Assembly: GCA_030159075.1 (NCBI GenBank)
Contig: BROG01000638.1
Location: forward strand, 1-64,000
Origin: Atrina japonica
Taxonomy: Eukaryota > Mollusca > Bivalvia > Pterioida > Pinnidae
Length of the DNA stretch: 64,000 nt
Direction of reading: 5' to 3'
A program made the translations under genes and the position numbers. A model generated the notes under the pieces. The model saw only the letters and a program-made list of their open reading frames with translations. It did not search any database and had not been told where the DNA came from. Shown here piece by piece: positions 36,401 to 49,816 of this stretch (positions are counted from its first letter, which is position 1; each line of letters begins with the position of its first letter).

Positions 36401-39400
36401 TTTTTATTATAGTATTTATTTTTTATTTTTATTTTTATTAGGTTTTTGATTAGTATTTTAGTTTTGTTTAGTTATTTTTTATTATTTAGTATTTTATTAT
36501 TTTAGTTTTTAGATTTATATCTTAGTTTTTTAGTCTGTTTATATATATATTTATATTTTATATTTATATTTTTTTTAATTTTTTAGTTTTTATATTTCTT
36601 AGTATTTTTATTTTTTTATTTTTTGAGTATAGTAGTTATTTTTTATATTTTTTTTTTTTTTTATCTATTATTTGTTAGGTTTATTATAGGTTTTATATGT
36701 TTATAGTATTTAGTTTATTTTTCTTTAGGATTTCTATTTATTTTACTTGTTCTTTGTATATTTTTTTTTTTTATTTTTAGTATTATATAGTTTTAATATA
36801 TAGTTTTATAGTTTTTATTTATAGTTTTTTTATATTATTTTATTCATAGTGTTTTTTAGTTTTTTATTATATTATTTTTTTATTTTATATTATATTTTTT
36901 TCTAGTTTTTTTTTATATTTTTATCTATTTATAGTTTTTTATAGTTTTTAGTTTTTTTTTTAGTTTTTATATTATATATATTTTTTTTTGGTTGTTATTG
37001 TTTAGTTTTGTTTATTATGTATTTTAGTTTTTTTTTATCGTCAGTTTATAATTTAGTCTTTTTATTAATTAGCTAATATTTTTTATGTATATATTAATAA
37101 ATTTTTATTATGTATTTTATTTGTTTTGTATTTTTTTTTTGTTTTTATGTTTAGTTTTTTTTATCTTTTATTCAGTTTTTTGTTTACTTTTTTATATTTT
37201 CAGTTTATATTATTTTAATATTATTTGTTAGTATTTTAGATATAGTTATTTTAAATTTATATGTTTTTGTTTTATTTAATTTTTATTTTTTTTTGTTAGT
37301 ATTTTTTAGTTTTTTTGATGTAGTTTAGTTTTTTTTATTTAGTTAATAGTTATTCGTATTTTTATATATTTTTAGTTTTTTACTTTTTTGTTTTTTTTAG
37401 TATTTAGTATTTTTTTTAGTTTGTAGTAATTTTATTGATTTTTTTCTTTTTATGTATTTTTTGTTATTTATTTATTTTAGTATTAGTATTATTTATTGTT
37501 AGTTTTTTATTTTAGTTGTTTTTATATTTTTTATTTTTTTATTTTTTTAGTTTTTTTTATTTTTATATTTTATTTTATTTTATTTTATTTACTTATAATT
37601 TTTATTGTTATAGTATTTTTTTTTTAGTTTATTTTTGTATTTATTTATTAGTTATATTTATATATGTATTCTAATTTTTAGTATTATTAGTAGTAGGTTA
37701 TAGGTGTTTATTTAATAATTTTTTTAGTTTGTTTATTTAGTATCTTTTTACTTATTAGCTTAGTTTTTTATTTTATATTTTCGATTGTTTTTGTTAGTTT
37801 TTTTTTTTATATATTTAGTTTTTATTGTATTATTATTTAGCTTTTTATTTTATTTAGTTTGTAGTTTTTTTTAGTATTTTTATATAGTTTTTTTGTTCTT
37901 ATGTTCTATTTTTTAATTTAGATTAGTATTTTTTTAGTTTTTTTAGTGTTTGTTTTTTTAGTTTTTTTTTTATTATTTTAGCTTTATTGAAGTTTTTTAT
38001 TTTTTTTTTTTTAGGTATAATTTTTAGTTTAGTATTTTTTTTTAGTTTTTTTATTTTATTATTATTTTAGTTTGTCGCTAGCTTTTATTTATAGTTTATA
38101 TTTTTTATTATTTTATTTATATTCGTTGGATTTTATATAGTTATTTTAGTTTTTTTTTTAATATATTTTTTTATATATTTCTTTATTAGTTAAAAGTTTA
38201 TTTTTAGTATTATTATTTCTATAGTGTTTTTTTTTTTTTTAGTTTTTTTTGAGTTAGTTTTTTTTTTAGTTATTATTGATAGTTATAATTTTTGATTATT
38301 TAAGTCGTTTTTTGGTTTTGTTTATTATTATTTTTTTTATTAAGTGTATTAGTATATAGTCACTCACTTTAGATTTTAGTAGTGTTAGTATAATTTTTTA
38401 TTTTAGTATTATTATTATTTAGTAATTGTTAGTTTTTTTCTATAGTTTATATAGTTTTTTTTCGATTTAGTTTAATTATTTTTAATGTTTTTTTTAGTGA
38501 TATTTTTTTTATTAGATTTTTTTTTTAGCTTTATTTTTTATATTTTAGAGATTTTTTTTATATTCTCATTATTCTATTTATTATTTTTTATATATTTTTT
38601 TAGTTTATTTATTTTTTAGTATTTTATTTTTTAAATAATATTTTATAGTTTTATTTTTTTTATTTTATTTTGATTATAGTATTTTATTTTAGTATTATAT
38701 TATTTATTTTAGTTATATTTTATTTGTTATTTTATTTTATTAGTTAGTTTTTTATTTTATTTTTTTTTTGCAGGTAGTTGGTTGATTTTGTTTTTTCTTA
38801 AGATTATTTTATAGTTATTTTTTATTTTTTATTTTCTTTTTTTTCTTCTTTCTTCACCTATTTTAGTTTTTATATATTTAGTATTTCTTTAGTTATTTTT
38901 TTTTTTTAGTTTTTTTAGTTATACTTGTATATTATTTTATTATTTTTAGATCTTTACTTCTTTTTAATATAATAGTTTGATTTTTTTTTAGTTTATTTTT
39001 TTTTATTTTTTTTGATTTTAGTATTTATTACTATTATATTAGTTATTATTATTGTAGATAATATATTATTTTAGTAAGTATATATATATTTTTTTTATTA
39101 TTTATAGTTTTTTAGTCAATTTTTTCTTTTTTTTGTTTATTAGTATTTTAGTTTATTATATTTTTTTTTTTATTTTATTAATTTTATTTAGTTTTTATAT
39201 TATAGATTATATTATTTATATTTTTTTATATAGTAAGTATGGAGTTTTTATTATTTTTTTTTTATAGTATTTTTTAGTTATTTTATTTTAGTTTTATATG
39301 TTTTATATTATTACATTATTTTATTTAGTTTTAGTTTTTCTGGTTTTTTAGTTTATTATATAGATGATTTTTTTTTTTTTTTGTTTTATTAGGGTAGTAT

Positions 39401-41110
39401 TTTATTTTATTTTTTGAATAGTATTTTTTATAGTTAGTTTCGTTTATTTATATTTTTAATTTTTTTTTTTTTTTTTTTTTTAGTAGTTTTTTTTGTTTGG
39501 GATTTTAGTTATTTTTTTTTTTTTCAGTTTTTCTATTTAATTAGTATGTTTTCTTATATATTGTTTTTTCTTAGTTTTATTAGTCATATTTATATTGAGT
39601 ATTTTTCTTGGTTAGTTTTTAATATTTCTTTGTTTTATTTTAATTTAATTTTTTTATGGTTAGTTTTGTAGTGTTACTTATTAGTTTTTTTATTTTATGA
39701 TTTATTTTATAATATTATATTATTTAATTTTTTATTTATTGAATTTAGTTTTTTTTTTTTCTTAGTTTGTTGACTTTTATTATTTTTTGTTATATATTAG
39801 TTTATTTATTTTGTAATTTAGATTTTTTTTTTTTAGTTTTTTTTTTTTTGATAGTTTTATTTTTTTTTATATTTTTTTTTTAGTTTTCTTTTTATTTTTT
39901 AGATATTATTTAGTATATTTTAGTATTTTCTTTTTTTTATTTTTTTTTAGTTTTTTTTTTTTATTTATTTTTTTAGTTATTTTCTTTTATATATATATTA
40001 GTTTTGTTTGTTATTTTTTAGTATTTTTTTTTTTTTTTTTTTATATAGTTTTTAGTATTTATTAGTAGTTTTTTAATTATATTTTTTTTTTTATAGTTTT
40101 TTTAGTTTTTTGTTTTTTTATGTTTATTATTATTTTTTGTTTTATTTTTATTTAGTATTTTTCATTTTTTTATTTCTTTATTTGATAGGTGTTAATTTTT
40201 TTTTTTTGTTTTTATAATTTATATTTTTTTCATTTTTTTTTTTAGTAGTTATTATTTTTATTTTAGTGAAGTTAGTTATTTATTTTGTTTTTTTTGTTTT
40301 ATTATATTTTATTATTTTATTGATATAGTAATATTTTATTTCAGTAGTTTAGTTAGATTTTAGTTTAGTTTAGTTTTTTTTTTATTTAGCATTTTGTTTT
40401 AATGTTTTTTTTTTTTTATTTATATTTTTTTTTTTATTTTTTTATTTTATTTTATAGTTTGTTTTTTTATTTAGTTAGTATTTGTTTCTTATATTATTAT
40501 TTTTTTTTTTTATTATAGTAAGTTTTAGTTTTTTTTTTTTTTAGTGTTCTTTTTAGTAGTCTTAGTAGTTTGTTTTTTTTTATTATTTTTATTTATTTTA
40601 GTTTAGTTAGTTTATTTAATTATTTATTTTATTATAGTTTCATTTTTTTTTATATTTTTTTTAGTTTTTTGTTTTTATATTTTTTTTGGTATATTTGTTG
40701 TTTTATATTCTAGTAGTTTTAGTTACTTTTTTCGTAGTTTTTTAGTTTAGTTACGTTTTATATTATTATTTATTTTTTTTATAGTTTTATTAATAATTTA
40801 TTAGTTTTTTTATAGTTTATTTTTTTTTTTTAGTGTTTAGGATTAGTATTTTATTATTTTATTATTATTAGTATTTTTCATCTAGTACGTTTATTTTTGT
40901 GAGATATTTAGTTTTTTGTTATTTTAATATTTATTTTATAGTAATTTATTTTAGGTATTTTTTCTTTATATAGTTTTTAGTAGTTGGTTTTTTTTTTAGT
41001 TTTTTAGTTTATTATTTAGTTTAGTTATTTAGTTTGATATATTTTTTTGTTTATTTAGTTTTTATTTTTTATATAGTTTATATATAGTTTATATTTTTTT
41101 TTTAGTTTTA

Positions 41111-41141
<31 letters not shown>

Positions 41142-41770
41142 GTATTTTTTTTAGTTTTTTTTTATAGTTTTTGATGTTTTATTATCGTATTTTGTTTATT
41201 TTTGGTTATTATGTTTTATATATTATTACTTTATATAGTTTATTTTTTATTTTTTTTTTTTTTTATTTTAATTTTTATTTTCTAATTTTTAGATCTTTTA
41301 GTTTCTAGTATTTCTTAGTTTTATATTTTTTTATCCTTTTTTTATATTTATTTTATTTTTTTATATATTATTAATTTTTTTTATTTAATAGTATTGTATT
41401 AGTTAGTTTTTTTATATTTAATATTTTTTAATTATTTTATATATATTATTTTGTTTATTTTATTTAGTTTAATTTTTTTAGTTTTATGTAATTTATTTTA
41501 TCGGTCTTTTTAGTTTTTTTATATTTTATTATCTTATTTAGTTTTTTTATTATCTTTTTATAGTTTATATATTTATTATTGAGTTTTAGTTTTAGATTTT
41601 TTAATATAGTATTTTATATTTTTTTTTTATATAGATTATTTTTTTTATTAGTTAGTTTTTTTTATATTTTTTTTATTCGTTTTTATAGTTTTTATTTATA
41701 TTTTTTTGTAAGTTTAGTAGTTTTTTATATTTTTTATTTTTTGTTTTTTATTATTGATTTTTATTTATAG
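33431..41770 (+). repeat. 8.3-kb T-rich, cytosine-depleted block
   Basis: The sequence is T runs punctuated by A or AG; C is almost absent and purines rarely adjoin except as AG. In the 60 bases from 35041, I count 40 T, 13 A, 6 G and 1 C. There is no fixed repeat period and no gene, since TAG occurs throughout. A 63-codon frame near its end (41579-41770) is Phe/Tyr-rich noise. Either it is a genuine strand-asymmetric low-complexity expansion, or it is an assembly or base-calling artefact. Confidence 0.9.
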
Positions 41771-41777
41771 TACATTA

Positions 41778-42170
41778 CCATGACATATCGAACTTCATAA
41801 CGACAGGAAATACAATAGATGTAAGATTTTTATACTGAAACAGAACATGCAGCGAAAAATATACAAATATGACTTGTAAGGAGGTCAGGATATGATCAGG
41901 TTCAAGGGATTTTGTTGTTGTATTAAACATTAAATATTACCCTCTACTATATTAGGATTATTTGAACTGTTTATAGGTTATTTAATCTTTGTTTTTAAAT
42001 TCTTTACGGTGTATACTACGACGTTAAGAATAGTGTCGTAGATGAAAATTTTCATCATAAGAATTGGTTTAATGCACTGTAAATATCCAGGTGTTTATCA
42101 TGTATCCAGCATCTGGATCGAAAACATCAATATATAGCTTTGATGCAATTACATACACAGGTAATGTATT
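41778..42170 (+). repeat. Unique segment U, copy 2
   Basis: Direct repeat of 33018-33430. On its right side it continues into ordinary unique sequence, whereas copy 1 runs back into T-rich sequence. This copy is therefore the better candidate for the true genomic locus. Confidence 0.9.
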
Positions 42171-42808
42171 AATCGAAAGAAAACATCTAACATGAGATGT
42201 GTATGGACTATCTCACTTATTGAAATGTAGTTAGGGCAAAATATTTGTTTAGCATGAAGTTGGTAATTCTTTAATTAAAAATATCTACATCAATTGAAAA
42301 AGATTTAGATAAATGAAAAACTTATCAACCTTATACTCCTACAAAACCTTTTGTCTCATGCAAAAGGAGAAAAATCAAAATAGGAGACATACTACCGTTT
42401 TACACCCAAACATATTCTGGTGCATAAATAAATGCAGTTTGATAATTAAACGGTATATTGAACAACGCCATTAGTTATGGCGTCCTTGAATCAAAATGTC
42501 AAAATTGATAACATGTTCACCCTACACTAAAGAATATGTATTTGATATATGCAATTTCTAGTAAAAGTGATTGATGAGTACATATACAGGGTTTCATTTT
42601 GACTTCAGTTCAATCATTAGGGACAGTTTCAAAGCAACCTTATAACGGTAATAAAGCTTCGTCTGATTTATTGTAATTGAATGTATCTGAATAATGTTTT
42701 GTGTTGTAATGATTGAATATCTAATGCACTGATATATCAAGGGATAACGAATGAGACCTATTGTAAAAATTAAAGAAAGAACTACGCAAGATAATGACAA
42801 CGTGGATT
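42171..42808. other. Noncoding AT-rich sequence
   Basis: No feature could be assigned. Confidence 0.5.
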
Positions 42809-42879
42809 GCTTGTAATCACGACCAACGCACGGTTTGATCCACCGCTTGTAATCACGACCAACGCACGGTTGATCCACC
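42809..42879 (+). repeat. Two tandem copies of a 35/36-bp unit
   Basis: GCTTGTAATCACGACCAACG followed by CACGG(T)TTGATCCACC occurs twice in a row, the copies differing by one T. It lies just outside the left arm of the FB-C element. Confidence 0.9.
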
Positions 42880-42894
42880 AAATGTCGGTCCTAT

Positions 42895-44714
42895 GTCACG
42901 CCAAAATCACATTAATGAGTTATACGTAGTTTTTCTCAGGTAAACCCATTTTTTCAGATGAACCTAGTTTTTCTCAGCAACCCACATTAACTGGAGAAAA
43001 ACCAAGTTTAACTGAGAAAAAATGGGTTTAATTGCGCCAAAATCACAAAAATGAGTTAAACCTAGTTTTTCTCGAGAAAAATCTAGTTTAACTGAGAAAA
43101 AATATTTTAATTGCGCCACAATCCAAGTTTTTCTCTGTTAAACCTAGCTTTTCTCCAGTTAACGTGGGTTACGAGAAAAACGAAGATTAACTGGAAAAAT
43201 AGGCTAAACTAGTAACTCACATTAACTGGAGAAAAACTAGGTGTAACTAAGAAAAACTACTGTATTTCGAGAAAAACTGGAATTAACTCATTGTAATCTC
43301 GGCGTGCTTCATCGGTTATAGACAATTGTTTTTCACTAAAAGTGGTACCCGGAAATTTAAATACCTAGTGATGGGTTATCATGATACTTAATTTGTCAAA
43401 CACCACTCTGATTATACACATAAATACACCGATGATATGCAAAGGATGGTGGAATTTCTAATAGACAATATATTTATTATGTTCGGAGACGTGGTCTTTC
43501 AACAAACTGTCGGCATTTCTATGGGAACCAATTGTGCTCTTTTATTGGCTGACCTGTTCGTTTATTTATATGAATACGGCTTCATTTAGAAACTGCTGAA
43601 TCAAAAGAAGAAAACGTTTGCAGTGGTTTTTTTTTATTAATTTGATATTAAGATATATCGACGACATTTTATCAATTAATAATGACAATCTTCATACATA
43701 TGTCAATGCGATATATCCCGGCGAAGTAGAAATTTAAGATACAACAGAATCAAGCACAGCCGCTTCATGCCTAGACATTTTACTTACTATAGACACAGAC
43801 GGGGAATTAACAACTAAGCTATACGTCAAATCTGACGATTTCGGCTTTCCCATCGTTGATTTTCCACATTTAAGTAGTAATATCCCTAACCATCCGAATA
43901 GGAGTTTATTATACACAAATGATCCTTTATGCCAGGGCGTGTTCAACATATGAAAATTTCATCTGCAGAAGTAAACTACTCACTGGCAGATTTTTGACAC
44001 ATTGATATCGAAAACCGCATTTGATGTCAACGTTCCGCAAATTTTACGGTCGGTATAGTAGTCTTGTTTGCGACTACTCTCAGCAAGACGTCTGTACCAA
44101 TTACGACGAGAAATCATTCCTCACGTATTTCATTTTAAATTTACTGTGAACTCACGGCGGGTTTGACCGGTCGACAGTGAATGATTACTCCTCCGTGGCA
44201 CCTGATCCCATCTGATTTCAAGAAGTCGGTGTTTGCCCATTTTTTTTTACCAGATTTATACCTATATCCTGGACATCCTAATGATTTATACCTTGGTATC
44301 TGAGAGTTTTTATATATTTGAACCTAGATTTTCTCAATGAAACCTAATTTTTCTTCAGTTAAACCTAGATTTGGTTTCAGTAACCCACATTAAGTGAAAA
44401 AAATGAATTAAACCTAGTTTTTGATCGACAAAAACCAGTTTAACTGATAAAAACTAGGTTTAGCTCTGACACAATCACATTTATGAGTATTTCGGGTAGT
44501 TATATCTAGTTTTTGTTATTTAAACTAAGTTTTTCTTCAGTTAATTTGGGTTCCTAGAAAAATTAGGATTAACTGAAGAAAAATTAGGTATAGCTCGACA
44601 CCCACATTAACTGGAGAAAAACTAGGTTAACTTAAAAAAAACTAGGTTGAACTGGAGAAAAACTTTCATCTGATAAAAACTAGGTTTAACTCATTAACGG
44701 TATTTTGCGTGCCG
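42895..44714. mobile_element. Foldback-like element FB-C carrying an RT fragment
   Basis: The left end reads TCACGCCAAAATCACATTAA then TGAGTTA; the right end is the inverted counterpart, TAACTCATTAACGGTATTTT then GCGTGCCG. Each arm (about 42895-43290 and 44320-44714) is a chain of short units such as GTTAAACCTAGTTTTTCTC and GTTTAACTGAGAAAAA in both orientations. The interior (43305-44310) is a Penelope-like family B fragment. There is no transposase. As with FB-B, the arms suggest a non-autonomous foldback element, here with captured or nested cargo. Confidence 0.7.
43305..44310 (+). pseudogene. Penelope-like family B, palm-to-3' end, inside FB-C
   Basis: Broken plus-strand frames give FTKSGTRKFKYLVMGY, VEFLIDNIFIMFGDVVFQQT, then GISMGTNCALLLADLFVY (motif B). 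A decayed IDD-type region with frameshift follows, then TAASCLDILLTIDTDGEL and KSDDFGFPIVDFPHLSSNIP. After this come GACGTCTGTACCAATTACGA, GGTTTGACCGGTCGACAG and the TTTACCAGATTTATACCTAT terminus, which ends near 44310 exactly where the right arm starts. Several stops and frameshifts are visible. The 5' half is absent. Confidence 0.75.
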
Positions 44715-47700
44715 TACAGTTCCGCTCTCTATATAAAAACTAAAATTCCACGTAAGAGGGAAATAGACATTCTGGATAGATACTCATAAACCACACAAAT
44801 CCCGCGATGACACAAAAAGAAATGTGATTTACAAATTGGCAGATATTGTGTGTTGACATCCTACCAACTGATTAATCGACATTCTACTATTAGGTAAAAT
44901 TGTAAAACAAATCACTCTTCACTAATCTATTTTTCAATCTACACTTATTTATTATAACTGAATTTGGTTGAAAAACATCCTTCCATTTTGTTATTTTAAA
45001 TATTTGTGATGCGATTGTGTGGATTTCTGACTTTTCCCCCAGTCCAGTACAAATGTAAAATCTACGTATCTCCGTAGAGGTAGGATATATTTAGATACAA
45101 TGATATTGTTTCAAATCTGTGCATTTCAGAGTATATGCTCTGTTTGAAACTTTCTTAATATGATAACGGTCCGATTAAAATCAAAATGAAGTAAATGAAA
45201 TGACAATATATCTTGAAAGAAAGTACAATAAATAGTCAAGATACAATACTAAAACAGTTAAAATGACTGCTGTATTTGTGTTGCAAGTCGACTACTCGTG
45301 ACCCGTGGTAATACGACCAGTTTCGTAATATCCGGGTTTTGTCAAACACTATTGATATTGTCTTACTTAAAATTAACACTTTGGCATTATTATTTTTTTT
45401 ATTAAATTGAAATTTGTAATATTTGTATCACTTCTAATGTTTTTGATTGCCAGATGATGTATTGGCATCTACTGACTTTAATTTCCTTTCAGTAATTTAA
45501 AATAAATATATAACATAGTTTCTTTATTACAACAAATTCATTTTCTATCGTGATTTACAGCCCATAAATATGTAGATTTCTACATCGATATAATTATTCT
45601 GCTCTGCTCTTGACAAAGTATACATGGACACACATATTCATTTCTATTAATTATAAAAAACGACCTTTTTTCATTTGCTGTGAACGATATATCTACTGAC
45701 TTAATAACACGTTGCTGAAGCACTGCCAGTAAAAATATGCTTTGGAACTAATTATTAATCTATTTCATGATCTGTCCAATCATTGTTTAACTTTAGGTTT
45801 TCTACTCGAAACTTCTTAGATAGATGTTAAAAGTGCGTCAAATATAACTATTTGTTACTTTCTTGCATACTATGTAGATAAAATTTGTCATTTTGAACGA
45901 TAAATGGAGTTTTTCATTTGTCATTAGATCCTTGCCAAATTACGCCGTCAATAAGCTGAGCACACGTTAGCATTTTACAGAATACAATGTGTAACATTAG
46001 CTTTACCTAGCTGCACTCTCTCTCATAGATATAGTTAGACAATAGTCAAAACGGTTGAGAAAACATCGAATTACACATAATAAGCTGTACAAATCGATAT
46101 GTTTTATATTCCATCTTTCGAATTTTCACTCATCATTTCCTGACTTTGTAAAGTAACAAAAAAGAAACTGTTCGACCTCTATAAGTGGCGTATTTTTTGT
46201 CATTAGAGTTTGAGAGTTCAGACTATTGGAGAAAAATGAAAAAGCAGAATAACTCTAAAACATAAGGCTGGTAGGTGCGATACTCTGTTGTCTTAAAATG
46301 TATACCGGTACTAAATATGAGAAACCTAGGTAAATAAATAAGTTGGATATGGACTAAACAAATATAATAAAGAAAGGGGAATAACTGTAAAAATTGGGGT
46401 GTTATGAGAACATAGGTTCATATGTGACACATCTTTATACATATATTTACGTATAATAAATATGGGAAGTCTAGTTAAAGAAATAAGGAAGTTATGACCT
46501 GAACAACGCAAACGGATAGACAGTCGGAAGTACGGATCGAAGGTGAATGGAAGACAGATGGATGGACGGACAGACTTAAGAACGGATGACACAAAACTGT
46601 AGTCCCTCTCAGGAACCGGCGGGGGACTAATTGTATTTATCCTGTTGCAATAATGTTGATATGATTGAGGTCAATGTAAAATTGCTTTTCAATGTACTTG
46701 AGCGATTCCCGTCACCTAAATACGATAAACTAATCTGTAAACAATAAATGTCATCAAGTAGATGAACAAACAAATAAAATGTTAATTGACGGGCTACAGG
46801 TCAGTTTCAATACAATATATCTAATCAATCAAGTTGGATAGAAGGTATTAACAACAAGTGACAAAAGTTAATTACAGTCTAAAGTATCATGTCTGCAATT
46901 TGTAATCAACATGATCAAATCATTGTTCTGGGGTTGGTAAAACTTCGGGAGCTTAAAAGAACGCTTACGATATAATGATCTGATGTCAACACTAAATGAT
47001 TACAGAGATGTAACAAAGAATAAGATTAACATAATCTACCCCTACCTCGAAGGTATGACAAAGAAATCTCAATCCGAGGGTAAGATTCTTGAAACCCCAG
47101 GCTTGCCGATTATTGCTTTGTTATTTTTCTCCCATGTTTTAAATACATGTATATATATATATCTACGTAAATAAAATCTGACATTATGCACGGCATTCTA
47201 GATGCCACAGATATGCTACATAATAAATTGCATTGTGATGTCATATCGCGTGTAGCTTTTAAATACCCTAGGGGTTGACAAGGAAATCATTCCCCGTTAA
47301 AATGAAGAAAAAATCTGTCAACAATGGGAGAAAATTGAATGTGTATTGCAAAGTAAAAAAATGGTTAATTGAAAAAAAAAATGTTTGATCAAAGATTAAA
47401 AGAAGATACGAATTCCTGTACTGACAAAACCAGCCTGAGTCAGAGTGATCTTATTGTATCAAAGAGTTTCAATCATTTATCGTCACAACAAATCAACTTT
47501 AGAATACGTCTGACATGCTGTATAGCAGGTATTAAGTTTTGCTTTTGATTTAAGGTCTTAATCTGCATTTTCTTCCCATCTCAGTATATGTTACGACCTA
47601 AGATTTGTGTTTAGAAGCAATAGTGATTTTTAATTCACATTCGGAGTTTTTGATTATGCGTGAGTTCCTTTGTATGCATAGCTGTAAATCTGTTTATCAA

Positions 47701-48189
47701 TTCGAACTGGTTATATTTAATTTTAGAGAAATAAAAACACTAGAACATATATTGATGCAGCTTTGTATTGTACACTTCATTATTTTGTGTTAAAATGATA
47801 ATGAATTTTCTTATATTCTGATATAAAATCAGATAATAAATTTCCCAAATTAAAACAGCAAGGCATAGGCACGCGATATTTGTATTTTCAAGTTAATAAT
47901 ATCGTGTTTGTTTGCTATTCTTCGTCTGCAGACTTAAACAAAATTACCCTGATTCTCTTCTGTCGGGTGTTTCTCCAATAAATCGCTGAATCATGCTTGT
48001 TTTTCCAGTATTTTATACAACAGTTCATTAACTTGTATCGATAAGACAAACATTTCCTGCCACAACCATGATTCTAAGAGTCAAGATATTAATGAAAACA
48101 TCGACATACTTTGTAAAGATGCTTTACTTTTAATATATATGTAAATGTCATGCTTTTTGTACTTGGTGCAAGTATTATTTTCGATAGAA
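44715..48189. other. Noncoding AT-rich sequence
   Basis: No gene is supported. The sequence near 46560-46640 is GGAC-rich and of the kind often found in dispersed repeats, but no boundary could be set. Short frames at 46326-46592, 46983-47174 and 47605-47793 show no motif. Confidence 0.45.
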
Positions 48190-48420
48190 GGTAAGTTTAA
48201 CTGAATAAATATTAGTTTAACTCATTAATGTGATTTTTGCATCGCAGTTTGAATCTATGAAGGACAAATCTAGTTTAACTGAAAAAAGGTTATTATTAAC
48301 TGCTCCAAAATCACATTTATAATCATTTTTGACCCAGTAAATGCACGTTAATGACAAAATATAGGTTTAATTGAAAACCGAAGTTAATCAGAGATTACGT
48401 GTCAGATATATATGATCATA
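48190..48420. repeat. FB-C arm remnant
   Basis: It contains AGTTTAACTCATTAATGTGATTTTTGC (see positions 48209-48240), matching the terminal part of FB-C, and the inner units CTAGTTTAACTGAAAAAAGG and GGTTTAATTGAAAACC. It is a decayed solo copy. Confidence 0.6.
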
Positions 48421-49118
48421 CTCTGTTGTAATATTGTATTATCTCAACCTGGAGAGAACAATGCCGTCAGACACAGATTCTCTAGAACTGTGAGCATTTT
48501 ATTTAACCACATGTTTATATCGTTAAATCATGTTTCTTCCATTAATTGAGGTAAAACCACAGACATAAATGTATCTGGTCAAAATAATGATAACGTGCTG
48601 GAAATAATATTGATCTAATTACATAATGAAGACTCGTCTTTTTTGTATGGAGATGTAATGAAGCAGTGTAATGATTTGAGTCCTGTCTACATTAGTTACA
48701 TGGTATTATGGCGAAAATAAACTGTAATCAATGGTGAGTGTATTGAAGAAATTGACTGGCACTGTTTGTAAACTTTAAGATGTTATCCGCGATGAACTTA
48801 TTCCATGTGATAATTGCTGCGTCTCAGATTACGGAATCATCAAAGTTAGTGAAGAAAGTAACCTATCATCAGTAAGATATAAAATTGTTACAATAGATTA
48901 ATGGCAATAATACTTCAAGTACCACCCATCTCCTGTTGGAAACGTAATCACATTTTATTATAATATTGTTGATAAACGATTCATAACTTAGCAACATGTC
49001 GCTTACTTAATATAAATTAAATTTCTTATACCAATTTCTACTACTGCTCCTAGTTATTCCATTGATGTAGTTTGAAAAAAAAATTATTTATTTTGTTTTT
49101 AATGTAAAATTGAAGAAA
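48421..49118. other. Noncoding AT-rich sequence
   Basis: No feature could be assigned. Confidence 0.5.
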
Positions 49119-49816
49119 TACCAATCAATAATCAAAACTCAAGTCCATTATAACACGACGAATTAGATGTGCAAATGGTCTCAACATGAAGAACAATTAC
49201 GAATCCCAAACGGGATAAGACCAAGTGTCCGGAAGGAGTCAGTGTCTTCTGCTGCCATGCCACACCCGTCACAAATGTTCCATGGAAACCTTTCTAGTTC
49301 GATGAACGGATCAAATTCGGTAAAAAGGTCAAGTTTAGTGATGAGGTCAAGTTCGGTGAAAAGCATGATTGGTGAAACGGAGTCACTGTCTGTGGTCGTG
49401 ATCCAGAATACTATCTGATATCTCTGAGAGGGGGACATCATAATGTCTAAAAAGATCCCCGTATCGACCATGACACTTCTTAAACGACGACTCCAAGCGT
49501 TCAACAACGTAACTTTGTGTAAGTAGTTTTCGTCTAGCTCTCAGTATAAAACATTCATACGAAGAACATGCCCTGGAATAACGTATAAGTTGTGAAATGA
49601 AAATGCATAGGCAGGAGAAGATGGAATATTACTACTCAGAAACTGGAAGTTTGTGATATGGAAATTGAAATCGTCTCGTTTGTCATAGAGGGATGTGTGA
49701 AGTTGACCGTCTTTTCCAATCGAGAGGAGTAAACCTAGGTACGAAGCAGATGTGTTGCTCTCTGTCGTCACAGCGATCTCTAGCTCAACAGAATACATCT
49801 GGCCTAGGTAATTCTG
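49119..49816 (-). mobile_element. Family A 3' part, inverted arm of copy 2
   Basis: This is the reverse complement of 52965-53665 over about 700 bp. On minus it encodes part of the C-terminal RT domain: QNYLGQMYSVELEI, LHTSLYDKRDDFNFHITNFQ and FLSSNIPSSPAY (frame 49831-49541). Farther on comes the end region, with CDGCGMAAEDTDSFRTLG and IPFGIRNCSSC (frame 49507-49181). It begins at TACCAATCAATAATC, the shared outer end. Stops and frameshifts interrupt it. Confidence 0.75.

Noticed and set aside
41579..41770. 63-codon Phe/Tyr/Leu-rich ORF resembling a membrane protein
   Set aside because: It is the T-rich low-complexity block read in frame.
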